Part shown: piece by piece, positions 55,633 to 63,622 of the stretch
How the letters are laid out: each line of letters starts with the position of its first letter
Position numbering within the stretch: position 1 is the first letter of the stretch
NCBI GenBank assembly: GCA_050013835.1
Contig: JBEKEM010000010.1
Location: forward strand, 1 to 64,000
Source: Bog-793 sp050013835
Lineage (GTDB): Bacteria > Actinomycetota > Acidimicrobiia > Acidimicrobiales > Bog-793
Direction of reading: 5' to 3'
DNA length: 64,000 nucleotides
Notes under the pieces: generated by a model
The model's database searches: none
Told to the model about the DNA's origin: nothing
What the model saw: only the letters and a program-made list of their open reading frames with translations
Made by a program: the position numbers and the translations under genes

Positions 55633-56640
55633 TCAGCGGTAGGCCGCGTCGGGGTAGGTCAGGCCGATCTGGCGGCGGCACTCGTCGAGAATCCGCATGA
55701 CGGCGATCGAGTCGTCGAGCGGCACGAGCGGGCTCTCGCCGAGCCCGGCACGCAGGCAGCGGACAACCTCGGCGATCTCGTGCACGTAGCCACGGCCCTC
55801 GAACGCCGGCACGACGCGGCGGGAGGGCCGGCCGGCGCCCGAGACCGTGAACGCCCGGATCTCGTTCATCGGCTCGTCGATCACAACCCGCCCGGCCGTC
55901 CCGGCAAAGACCGCCGAGGCGTCGATCTCCGCCTCGAACGTCCCGGCGAGCGCCGCCGTCGCGCCGTTGGGGTAGGCCATCGCCACCACGACGTTGCGGT
56001 CGACGCCCCCTTCGAGATGGCCGAGAGCCCGGATCTCGACGGGTGGGCCGAGCGTCGCGACGGCGAGCGAGATCGGGTAGACGCCGACGTCGAGCAGCGC
56101 CCCCCCGGCCTGGTCCGGGTCGAGGAGCCGGTCGGCGCGCTCCGCGGGTGTGACGAAGCCGAGCGCCGCCCGCAGGTGGCGGACCTCGCCGATCTCGCCC
56201 GAGGAGAGCACGGCGGCGAGCTCGGCGAAGCCGGGCTGGCACCGCATCCACATCGCCTCCATCAAAAAGACGTCGGCGACGCGGGCCCGGCGCACGAGCT
56301 CCTCGGTCTGGGCGGCGTCGACGGTGAACGGCTTCTCGCACAGCACCGGCCGGCCCACCTCGAGACAGTGCCGGACGGCCGGGAAGTGGGCGACGTGGCT
56401 CGCCCCGACGTAGACGACGTCGACGTGATCGTCCTCGATGAGGGCGTCGTAGGAACCGTGCGCCGTGGCGATGCCGTGAGCCGTGGCGAATCGCCGGGCG
56501 GATTCCTCCGTGCGCGAGCCCACGGCGACGACCTCGCAGTCGGGCGTGCGACGGATCTCGTCGACGAGCGTCGTCGAGATCCAGCCGGTGGCGAGGATCC
56601 CCCAACGCACCGGGCGGTCGGGGGGCAGCGGCGCGGGCAT
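55633..56640 (-). CDS. Gfo/Idh/MocA-family oxidoreductase
   Basis: 335 aa from ATG 56640 (the frame stays open to 56943 without a better start). Rossmann N-terminal VRWGILATGWISTTLVDEI, NAD(P) loop VVAVGSRTEESARRFA, VDVVYVGASHVAHF, and the family Glu-Lys-Pro catalytic motif in GRPVLCEKPF. The C-terminal domain contains GGALLDVGVYPISLA with the second catalytic Asp/His-type region. Acts on a sugar, inositol or trans-dihydrodiol-like alcohol with NAD(P); substrate unknown. Confidence 0.93.
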   Translation of the reverse strand: MPAPLPPDRPVRWGILATGWISTTLVDEIRRTPDCEVVAVGSRTEESARRFATAHGIATAHGSYDALIEDDHVDVVYVGASHVAHFPAVRHCLEVGRPVLCEKPFTVDAAQTEELVRRARVADVFLMEAMWMRCQPGFAELAAVLSSGEIGEVRHLRAALGFVTPAERADRLLDPDQAGGALLDVGVYPISLAVATLGPPVEIRALGHLEGGVDRNVVVAMAYPNGATAALAGTFEAEIDASAVFAGTAGRVVIDEPMNEIRAFTVSGAGRPSRRVVPAFEGRGYVHEIAEVVRCLRAGLGESPLVPLDDSIAVMRILDECRRQIGLTYPDAAYR

Positions 56641-56901
56641 CGGCCGACTACCGGCTGGGGTGCGGGACAGGTCTGATCGCTCCACCGTAGCCAAGGGCGC
56701 CGGCGCGCGCTCGGCCGGGTACCGCGGGAGGCGGACCGACCGGCGGTGGGCGCAGCGCGGATCCGGGTCGCCGGACCCTCCCCGTCCGACGACGGAACCC
56801 GTCCGGTTGCCACGTCGCCGTTGGTTGCGGGGCGCCGTCGTCACCCCTCGCCCGGCCGGTCGCGGGTCGGCCGCGGCGGACTGACACAGATTGCCCACCC
56901 C

Positions 56902-56930
56902 TTGTGGCATGTTCGCGTGTTCACTAACCT
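56902..56930 (+). promoter_or_regulatory. Promoter with leaderless layout for the SpeD-like gene
   Basis: TTGTGG (-35-like, 56902-56907), 17-bp spacer, TAACCT (-10-like TANNNT, 56925-56930), then exactly 7 bp to the ATG at 56938. No ribosome site precedes the ATG. The spacing fits transcription starting at the A of the start codon, common in actinobacteria. Confidence 0.5.
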
Positions 56931-56937
56931 CATTCAT

Positions 56938-57315
56938 ATGCACCAGCCCCGCGGATCACTTATCACCGCGGAGGCACTCGACCTCGCCCCGGCGATCTAC
57001 CGGCAACGGCTGGTCGTCGAGGGCTGCCCGGCGGCGCCGATCGGGGAGGCGACGATCCGGCGCTACCTCTCCGAGCTCTCCGACGTCTGCCGGATGCACC
57101 GCCTGATCGAACCCGTCACGCACCGCTCCGACGCCTACGGCTGGGCTGGCTGGGTCCACTGGGAGTCCTCCGGGGCCCACTTCTACGCCTGGGAGCGGCC
57201 CGTCCTCTTCTTCAGCGTCGACATCTACACCTGCGCGCCGTTCGACTCGGGGGCTGTCGCCGACTTCACGAAGTCGTTCTTCGGCGCCGACGAGATCTCG
57301 GCACGGGAATTCTGA
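56938..57315 (+). CDS. S-adenosylmethionine decarboxylase-like protein (SpeD/SpeH family)
   Basis: 125 aa, the size of small bacterial SpeD proenzymes. The second half matches SpeD: AYGWAGWVHWESSGAHFYAW aligns with YGVSGVVVISESHxxIHTWPE, and LFFSVDIYTCAPFD with VDVFTCG. The Glu76-Ser77 pair at the self-cleavage position and Cys99 are kept. The His that normally follows Ser directly is Ser, and the downstream His (H81) is shifted one place, so activity is uncertain. If active it would give decarboxylated SAM through a pyruvoyl group. No spermidine synthase gene is nearby; instead a LuxI/GNAT-like gene follows 17 bp later. Confidence 0.68.
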   Translation: MHQPRGSLITAEALDLAPAIYRQRLVVEGCPAAPIGEATIRRYLSELSDVCRMHRLIEPVTHRSDAYGWAGWVHWESSGAHFYAWERPVLFFSVDIYTCAPFDSGAVADFTKSFFGADEISAREF

Positions 57316-57332
57316 GCCGGCGTGGCACGGCC

Positions 57333-58235
57333 GTGACGACCATCGAGACCGGTAGGACCGAGCTCGAGCGCCTTGCCCGCTCGGTCATCGCCGACGGCAC
57401 CACTCAGCCGTTCGGGGCCTACCTCTTTCTCGCCGACGACCCGGCCGCCGAGCTCGGACGCCACGTCGAGCGGGCCGTCTTCCTCGAGGCCTTCGGCAAC
57501 ACGCCGGAGCTGCTGGCGGCCGAGTACGGCCCCTACGAGGCGTCGAGCATGTTCTTCACGATCCTCGACCACCGCCGGCTGCGCCCGGCGGGGGTGATCC
57601 GGATGATCGTGCCGACGGCGGACGGGCCGGGCCTGAAGTCGTTGAACGACCTCGCGCCGGTCTGGCACGAGCCGGCGGAATCGATCCTTTCCCGCAGCGG
57701 GATCGGGCTCTCGCCCGACCGGACCTGGGACATCGCGACCCTGGCGATTGATGCGGAGTACCGCAGCGCCGCGGCGACCGGGCTCGTCGCCCTGGGCCTG
57801 TACCAGTCGATCGTCCGCACCGGGGAGGCGCTCGGCGTCGAGTGGATGGTCGCCATCCTCGACCGAGCCGTCTTCCGGATGTCCAAGGCCCGCTTCCACC
57901 AGCCGTTCTTCGCCCTGGCCGAGGGCCGCGCGTATCTCGGGTCGCGCGACAGCCTGCCGATCTACGGCTGCGTGCCGGACTGGCGGCGGCGGCTCGCCAT
58001 CGCCGACCCGCCGATCCACGGGATCATCTACGAAGGGGTCGGCATCGAGCCGGCGTTGCGCCCGCTCGACATCGCCCGCTCGACCGCGCTCGCGGCGACG
58101 GTCTATCGCGCCCCCGAGCTCAGGCTGAAGGGCGCCGCGAGGTCGGGCGCTTGGCGACCCCGTCCGATGCGGGGAGCCGGACCGGCACGACCGGCGGCCG
58201 TTGCTCCGCGGTGGCGTGGGGCTGCGACCGGGTGA
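57333..58235 (+). CDS. LuxI/FeeM-like GNAT-fold acyltransferase, putative
   Basis: 300 aa from GTG. The N-terminal half (ELGRHVERAVFLEAFGNTPELL, then FTILDHRRLRPAGVIRMIVP) has the shape of autoinducer-synthase and N-acyl-amino-acid-synthase GNAT proteins: a variable start region, then an acceptor loop and a V-x-R-x-I strand. WDIATLAIDAEYRSAAATGL and the helix LYQSIVRTGEALGVEWMVAILD follow. The C-terminal 35 residues are Arg/Pro/Ala-rich and overlap the end of the GGDEF-EAL gene on the other strand. LuxI enzymes use SAM, which makes the adjoining SpeD-like gene a logical partner. Family assignment is by shape, not by clear identity. Confidence 0.55.
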   Translation: MTTIETGRTELERLARSVIADGTTQPFGAYLFLADDPAAELGRHVERAVFLEAFGNTPELLAAEYGPYEASSMFFTILDHRRLRPAGVIRMIVPTADGPGLKSLNDLAPVWHEPAESILSRSGIGLSPDRTWDIATLAIDAEYRSAAATGLVALGLYQSIVRTGEALGVEWMVAILDRAVFRMSKARFHQPFFALAEGRAYLGSRDSLPIYGCVPDWRRRLAIADPPIHGIIYEGVGIEPALRPLDIARSTALAATVYRAPELRLKGAARSGAWRPRPMRGAGPARPAAVAPRWRGAATG

Positions 58236-60549
58236 GCAGCCCGAGCACGTCGATGAGCTGGTCGGCGCGCGCCGGCCGGGCGTAGAAGTAGCCCTGGGCG
58301 GCGCTGCAACCGAGATGCATCAGGTGCCGGGCCTGCTCGGCGGTCTCCACACCCTCGACGATCGTCTGGATCCCCAGCGCCTGGCTCATCGCGACGATCG
58401 CCGCGACGAGTGACTCCGAGGCCACGGCGTCGCCCTCGGAAATGTCGGCGACGAAGCTCTGGTCGATCTTCAAGATGTTGACCGGCAGCCGCTGCAGGTA
58501 GGCGAGCGAGGAGTACTTCGTCCCGAAGTCGTCGACGGCGATCAGGATGCCGAGCCGCCGCAGCGCCGTCAGCGAGGCGATCGAGAGCTCCGGGTTGCTC
58601 ATCATCTCGGACTCGGTGAGCTCGAGGGTGAGGGCCGAGCCCGGCAGCCCGTGCACGGCGAGGGCGCGCCCAACCCGCTGGACGAGCAGCTCGTCCTGCA
58701 GCTGCAACGCCGAGAGGTTGACCGCAACGGTGAGGTGGCCGAAGCCGGGCAGGGCGCGGCAGACGGCGAGCTCGCGCAGGGCATCGTCGAGGACCCAGCT
58801 ACCGATCTCGCCGATGAGGTCGCTCTCCTCGGCGAGCGGGATGAAACGCTTCGGCAGCAACACACCGATGGTCGGATGCGCCCAGCGGACGAGGGCCTCG
58901 AAACCGAGCACCTCGTTGTGGCCCATCTTCACGATCGGCTGGAAGACGAGGTGGAGCTCGTCGTGCTCGATGGCACGGTGCAGGTCGCGTGCGATCTCGA
59001 CCCGCTCGGTGAGGTGGGCGCGCATCGAGTCGTCGAAGACGGCGACAGCGTCGCGGCCGGCCTCCTTGGCCTGGTGGACGGCTGTGTCGGCGTCGCGGAT
59101 GAGCGCCTCGGAGTCGAAGTCGCCGTCGGGGGTGGCGAAGGCGATCCCAATGCTCGCGGTGACGAAGAACTCGGAGCCGTCGACGTAGAAGGGCTCGCGC
59201 AGGCAGCCGCGCAGGCGGTTGGCGAAGGCGCGCGCCTCAGAGACGTCGACGGATCCGCCCAGCACCACGACGAACTCGTCGCCGCCGATCCGGCTGACGA
59301 GGTCACCCGAGCGGGTGTTCTCTCCGAGCCGCCTGGCGACCTGGATGAGTAGCTCGTCGCCGTGGTGGTGACCGAGGGTGTCGTTGATCAGCTTGAACCG
59401 GTCGAGGTCGAAGAACAGCAGCCCGATCCGGCCCGCGCCCGGCGGGGCGCGCCGCGCGAGACGGCCGAGGTACTGCTCCATCGACCGGCGGTTCGGCAGC
59501 CCCGTGAGGTCGTCGTGCAGCGACCCGTGGATGAGGCGTGCCTCCGACCGCTGGGCGGACTGCACCGCCTGGAGGATCTGCAGGATCGCCACCGTGGTGA
59601 GGGCGACGATGATCGCGAACAGCGCCAGCCGTTCGCTCAGCACGTAGTGGCGCTGCTGCAGGATCAGCAGCGCCGGCACGAAGAAGGCGACGCCGACGAG
59701 CGCGATCCTCCCAGGGGTCCACCGCGCCGCCGGCTTGGTGGCGGGCTCGGTGAGCGTCCGCATCGAAGGGTCGAGGGTGCACGTCGCCGCCCCGGCGAAG
59801 GCGATCACGTACGGCAGGTCGAGGACGTTGACGGGGATGTTGATGAGATGGATCTCGGCGAACATGTAGAGCGCGTCGCCGACGAACATCGACAGCAGTC
59901 CGGTGAGCAGGAAGCGGTCCGCCGCGCACCGTTCGCTCGACGTGCTGAAGGCGATCTGCAGGGTCATCACGAGCAGGAAGAGCGACGCCGCCGGGTAGCA
60001 GACGAGAATCAGCTTCAAGTCGACGGGGGCGCTGCGCCGGGCGAGCACGGGCTCGATCACGTAGACGAGCGAGCAGGCGAGCACGGCGAGCGAGGCGATG
60101 ATGCCGTCGTAGATGATGCCGAGGCGGTGACGCGTCGAACCGGTGCGGGCCCGGATGATGCCGATGAGCGCCGCGCCCAGGAGGGCGTAGCCCGGCAGGA
60201 CAATGAGGTCCGGGATAAGCGAGCGGTGGACCGTGAGCACGCCGAGGGTGTGGAGGTCGTCCCGGGCGACCCCGCCGACGACGAAGAGCGTGAAGGCGGC
60301 GAGCGCCATGTACCACGGGGCGCGCCGGGCGGGGCGGTAGCGGTGGACGCCGAAGGCGATCGCGCCGATCGTGCCGACGGCCGCCAGGCCGAAGGCGATC
60401 CCCCCGGTCGGCTGGAAGACGGCGAGCCCGATCAGCGCCGTCCAGGCTGCGGCGACGGCGGAGCTGCGTGGCGAGACGGGGAGTCTTCCGGGGCCCCTCG
60501 GGGCGGTATCGGGCTGCGGCGAGTTCTCCCGCCCGGTCACCACCGCCAT
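58120..60549 (-). CDS. Membrane-bound GGDEF-EAL cyclic-di-GMP turnover protein
   Basis: 809 aa from ATG 60549 with a near-perfect GGAGGTGAT ribosome site. Eight or nine transmembrane helices (residues 30-320) form a membrane sensor of no named type. GGDEF domain with SRIGGDEFVVVL, catalytic motif intact; EAL domain with VLGFEALVRWAHP, NLSALQLQD, ELTESEMM, DDFGTKYSSLAYL and KIDQSFV, so the phosphodiesterase looks intact too. Synthesis and hydrolysis may be switched by a membrane signal. Its last 116 bp overlap the LuxI/GNAT-like gene tail to tail, and it diverges from the sigma factor gene. Confidence 0.95.
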   Translation of the reverse strand: MAVVTGRENSPQPDTAPRGPGRLPVSPRSSAVAAAWTALIGLAVFQPTGGIAFGLAAVGTIGAIAFGVHRYRPARRAPWYMALAAFTLFVVGGVARDDLHTLGVLTVHRSLIPDLIVLPGYALLGAALIGIIRARTGSTRHRLGIIYDGIIASLAVLACSLVYVIEPVLARRSAPVDLKLILVCYPAASLFLLVMTLQIAFSTSSERCAADRFLLTGLLSMFVGDALYMFAEIHLINIPVNVLDLPYVIAFAGAATCTLDPSMRTLTEPATKPAARWTPGRIALVGVAFFVPALLILQQRHYVLSERLALFAIIVALTTVAILQILQAVQSAQRSEARLIHGSLHDDLTGLPNRRSMEQYLGRLARRAPPGAGRIGLLFFDLDRFKLINDTLGHHHGDELLIQVARRLGENTRSGDLVSRIGGDEFVVVLGGSVDVSEARAFANRLRGCLREPFYVDGSEFFVTASIGIAFATPDGDFDSEALIRDADTAVHQAKEAGRDAVAVFDDSMRAHLTERVEIARDLHRAIEHDELHLVFQPIVKMGHNEVLGFEALVRWAHPTIGVLLPKRFIPLAEESDLIGEIGSWVLDDALRELAVCRALPGFGHLTVAVNLSALQLQDELLVQRVGRALAVHGLPGSALTLELTESEMMSNPELSIASLTALRRLGILIAVDDFGTKYSSLAYLQRLPVNILKIDQSFVADISEGDAVASESLVAAIVAMSQALGIQTIVEGVETAEQARHLMHLGCSAAQGYFYARPARADQLIDVLGLLTRSQPHATAEQRPPVVPVRLPASDGVAKRPTSRRPSA

Positions 60550-60616
60550 CTGGAAATCACCTCCCCGCCTGCGTCACCCGACTAACGGCGCCTCGACCCC
60601 CCCCTTTAAGCTTTTC

Positions 60617-60682
60617 CTGGCCGGGCAACGGCCAGAATCCCGTCTACCACTCTTCGTGTTCTAAATCTCACTCTTAGTGAGA
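60617..60682 (-). promoter_or_regulatory. Two inverted repeats upstream of the GGDEF-EAL gene
   Basis: CTGGCCG-GGCAA-CGGCCAG (60617-60635), and TCTCACT-CTT-AGTGAGA (60666-60682) in a locally AT-richer stretch. The first could be a leader hairpin and the second an operator between the divergent c-di-GMP and sigma genes. I looked for, and do not see, a GEMM-type c-di-GMP riboswitch. Confidence 0.45.
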
Positions 60683-60861
60683 ATAGGCCCCACCCGATCC
60701 GCCCACGGGCACCACCGCGACCCTGCGCCGGGCCCGCGACGCCAGCGACGATTGGTGCGTCCGAGCCGCCGGGGACGGGCGGCACACGCCCCCTCCGACG
60801 GACGTGCGTCCCGCAAGACCGTGCCGTTCCCGGTGAAGTGCCGCCCCATCGAGGCGGCGAA

Positions 60862-61110
60862 ATGTCGACATCCGTCAGCTCCCGATTGGACAGAATTGCA
60901 GCACTGAGTGGTTACAGTATTACTCAGAGTGGCCAACAGCAAGAGACCGGAAATTCGGGCTTTCGCCGCGGAAGGGGAGTTGTCTATGATGCAAATGTGC
61001 TAGGAGTAACTACTGAAGCTGATGGGGCACGAATGAGTCATGCGCCACACTGCGTGCCCGCCCGGCCGCGACGCGCGGCCGAGGTACCCCGCGAGGCGGT
61101 GGGGACATGA
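60862..61110 (+). CDS. Hypothetical small protein coupled to the sigma factor gene
   Basis: 82 aa from ATG 60862 (GAGGCGG upstream); its TGA overlaps the sigma factor ATG as ATGA, suggesting translational coupling. The first 60 codons are AT-richer than their surroundings (Gln/Ser/Asn/Thr-rich), the last 20 Arg/Pro/Ala-rich. No FlgM, RsiG or other anti-sigma signature is recognised. Gene status rests on the coupling alone; the rest of 60550-60861 holds only the regulatory repeats noted to the left. Confidence 0.35.
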   Translation: MSTSVSSRLDRIAALSGYSITQSGQQQETGNSGFRRGRGVVYDANVLGVTTEADGARMSHAPHCVPARPRRAAEVPREAVGT

Positions 61111-61952
61111 TCGCCGGGGCCGTCGAGGAGCCAGCCGAGGCCGTCGCCGGGCGCTTCTTCTACACGGCCCCGTCGTACGCGCGCCTGTGGGACCTGTTCT
61201 GGGCGGCGCGTGACGAGACTTCCCGCAACGACCTCCTCCTCGCCTACGAGCCGCTCGTCCTCGTCGTCGTCGGCCAGCTACCGGGCTCGGTGCGCGCCCA
61301 CTGGGACCGTGACGACCTGGCGAGCTTCGGCCTGCTCGGGCTCGTCGCCGCGATCGACCGCTTCGACCCCGCCTCGCCCTACGACCGCTTCCCCGGCTAC
61401 GCCACGTTGCGCATCCGCGGCGCCATCTACGACGAGCTGCGCCGTCTCGACTGGCTCCCCCGCTCGGTGCGCCAGCGCGTCACCGAGTACCAGTCGACCG
61501 CCAACGAGCTCGGCCACAAGCTCGGACGCGAGCCCGACGCTTCCGAGATCCTCGATTCGATGGGCGTCATCGGCGCGGCGCGCCGGGCGGTCCTCTCGGG
61601 CGTGCAGTCCTCCCAGATGCTCCATCTCGACCGCGTCGTCGAGGTCGAGGGGGCGGACGGCGCCGTCCGCCTGGCCGATGTCCTGCCCTCCCCCGTCGGC
61701 GGCGACCCGGAGGCGGCCGTCGTCGAGTCCGACGAGATCGCCGCTCTGCGGCGCGCCGTCGAGGAGCTCCCCGAGCGCCAGCGCCGCGTGATCACGCTCC
61801 ACCTGTTCGAGGGCTTCACCTTCGAGCAGATAGGCGCCCAGCTCGGCGTCACGGCGTCACGCGTCTGCCAGATCGAGCACACCGCCGTCGAAACCCTGCG
61901 GGCGCTCCTCGGCCAGTTCGCCGGAGAGATCGTCCCCGCCGGTCCCGCCTGA
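61107..61952 (+). CDS. Sigma-28-family (WhiG/FliA-type) RNA polymerase sigma factor
   Basis: 281 aa. Region 2: NDLLLAYEPLVLVVVGQLPG, DDLASFGLLGLVAAIDRFDP, FPGYATLRIRGAIYDELRRL and DWLPRSVRQRV (sigma 2.4/3.0 junction). Region 3: GHKLGREPDASEILDSMG. Region 4: ELPERQRRVITLHLFEGFTF with EQIGAQLGVTASRVCQIEHTAVETL (helix-turn-helix). The RIRGAIxDELRRLDWxPRSVR block is the hallmark of FliA/WhiG. No flagellar genes are visible, so a WhiG-like developmental role is as likely as motility. Confidence 0.92.
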   Translation: MIAGAVEEPAEAVAGRFFYTAPSYARLWDLFWAARDETSRNDLLLAYEPLVLVVVGQLPGSVRAHWDRDDLASFGLLGLVAAIDRFDPASPYDRFPGYATLRIRGAIYDELRRLDWLPRSVRQRVTEYQSTANELGHKLGREPDASEILDSMGVIGAARRAVLSGVQSSQMLHLDRVVEVEGADGAVRLADVLPSPVGGDPEAAVVESDEIAALRRAVEELPERQRRVITLHLFEGFTFEQIGAQLGVTASRVCQIEHTAVETLRALLGQFAGEIVPAGPA

Positions 61953-61960
61953 GCGGTCGC

Positions 61961-63622
61961 TCAGGTCTCCATCACGACCGGCACGATCATCGGCCGGCGC
62001 TTCGTGCGCTCGGAGACGATCTTTCCGAGGGCGCGACGTGCGGCACGGCGCAACGCCTCCGTCTCGCGTGAGCCGCTCTCGATGACCTCGCCGACCGCCT
62101 TCTCGACGGCGGTCCGGGCGTCGTCGAGGAGCTCCTCGGCCTCGGGCGCGTGCACCCAGCCCCGCGTGATGATCTCGGGGCCGGTGACGATCTCCCCGGA
62201 GCGGCTGTCGACGGTGACGACGACGACGATGACGCCCTCCTCGGCGAGCACCCGCCGGTCGCGCAGCACCCCCATGCCGACGTCGCCGACCACCCCGTCG
62301 ACGAAGAGGTAGCCCGCCGGCACCTCGCCGTCGAAGTCGATGCGGTCGTCGGTGAGCCGCACCGCGTCCCCGTCCTCGCAGAGCAGCACGGCCTCCTCGG
62401 CGACCCCCATCTCGATCGCCAGGCGCGCGTGCCGCAGCAGGTGCCGGTATTCCCCGTGCACGGGGATGAAGCTGCGCGGCTGGGCGACGTTGATGAGCGT
62501 CGCCAGCTCGCCCTGCTTGCCGTGCCCGCTCTCGTGGACGTGGGCGATGCCCGAATGGACGATGTTCGCCCCGCGCCGGGCGAGCCCGTCGATCACCTTG
62601 GCGACCGCCCATTCGTTGCCGGGGATGGCGTGGCTCGAGAGCACGACGATGTCCCCGTCGACGACCGTCAGCCGGCGGCTCTCGCCGGCGGCGAGTAGTG
62701 ACAGCGCCGACAACGGCTCGCCCTGGGAGCCGGTCGAGATGACGCAGACCTCCCCGGGGGAGAGATCGTCGACCTCGTCGACGTCGACGAGCGAGCCCTC
62801 CGGGATCGTGAGCAGGCCGAGCTCGCGGGCGAGCGCCACGTTGCGCAGCATCGACCGCCCCAACAGGGCGATCTTGCGCCCGTTGGCGACCGCCCCCTCG
62901 GACAGCTGCTGGATCCGGTGGATGTGGCTGGCGAAGCAGGCGACGATCACCCGGTGCTCCGGGTGCTCGGCGAAGATCTGGCGGAGCGTCTCGCCGACGC
63001 TGCGCTCGGATCGCGTGAACCCGGGCTCCTCGGCGTTCGTCGAGTCAGAGAGCAGCAGGCGGATCCCCTCCGAGTCGGCGAGCGCGCCGATCCGGGCGAG
63101 GTCCGTCCGCCGGCCGTCGACGGGCGTGAGATCGAGCTTGAAGTCCCCCGAGTGCAGCACCACGCCCTGGGGCGTGTGGAAGGCGACGGCGAACCCCTGC
63201 GGCACCGAGTGCGTCACGGGGATGAACTCGACGTCGAACGGACCGATCCGGCGCCTCTCCCCGTCGGCGACGCTGATCAGCTCGGAACTCCCGGCCGAAC
63301 CGGAGTCCTCGAGGCGCGACCGGGCGAGGCCGAGGCTGAGGGGGGAGCCGAAGACCTTCGTCTCGATGTCCCGCAGCAGGAACCCGAGCCCGCCGACGTG
63401 GTCCTCGTGGCCGTGGGTAAGCACGATCCCCTCGATGCGCCCGGCGTTCTCTTTCAGGTAGGAGAAGTCGGGCAGCACGAGGTCGACGCCGGGCATCTCG
63501 GGGTCGGGGAACATGATGCCGCAGTCGAGGACGATGACCCGGCCATCGTGCTCGATGGCCGCGCAGTTCCGCCCGATCTCCCCGAGACCACCGAGGAAGA
63601 CGAGTCGGACGTCCTCAGCCAC
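61961..63622 (-). CDS. rnj: Ribonuclease J
   Basis: 553 aa from GTG 63622, overlapping the dapA stop by 8 bases. MBL/beta-CASP nuclease: FLGGLGEIGRNCAAIE, the zinc motif THGHEDHVGGL, FIPVTHSVPQG, LHSGDFKLD, STNAEEPGFT, the beta-CASP region FASHIHRIQQL with STGSQGEPLSAL, and IPVHGEYRHLLRHA, then the C-terminal domain. It degrades and matures RNA from the 5' end. The dapA-rnj order is common in actinobacteria. Confidence 0.96.
   Translation of the reverse strand: MAEDVRLVFLGGLGEIGRNCAAIEHDGRVIVLDCGIMFPDPEMPGVDLVLPDFSYLKENAGRIEGIVLTHGHEDHVGGLGFLLRDIETKVFGSPLSLGLARSRLEDSGSAGSSELISVADGERRRIGPFDVEFIPVTHSVPQGFAVAFHTPQGVVLHSGDFKLDLTPVDGRRTDLARIGALADSEGIRLLLSDSTNAEEPGFTRSERSVGETLRQIFAEHPEHRVIVACFASHIHRIQQLSEGAVANGRKIALLGRSMLRNVALARELGLLTIPEGSLVDVDEVDDLSPGEVCVISTGSQGEPLSALSLLAAGESRRLTVVDGDIVVLSSHAIPGNEWAVAKVIDGLARRGANIVHSGIAHVHESGHGKQGELATLINVAQPRSFIPVHGEYRHLLRHARLAIEMGVAEEAVLLCEDGDAVRLTDDRIDFDGEVPAGYLFVDGVVGDVGMGVLRDRRVLAEEGVIVVVVTVDSRSGEIVTGPEIITRGWVHAPEAEELLDDARTAVEKAVGEVIESGSRETEALRRAARRALGKIVSERTKRRPMIVPVVMET

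Noticed and set aside
60550..60682. c-di-GMP riboswitch in the leader of the GGDEF-EAL gene
   Set aside because: Hairpins are present, but the conserved GEMM core could not be found on either strand.
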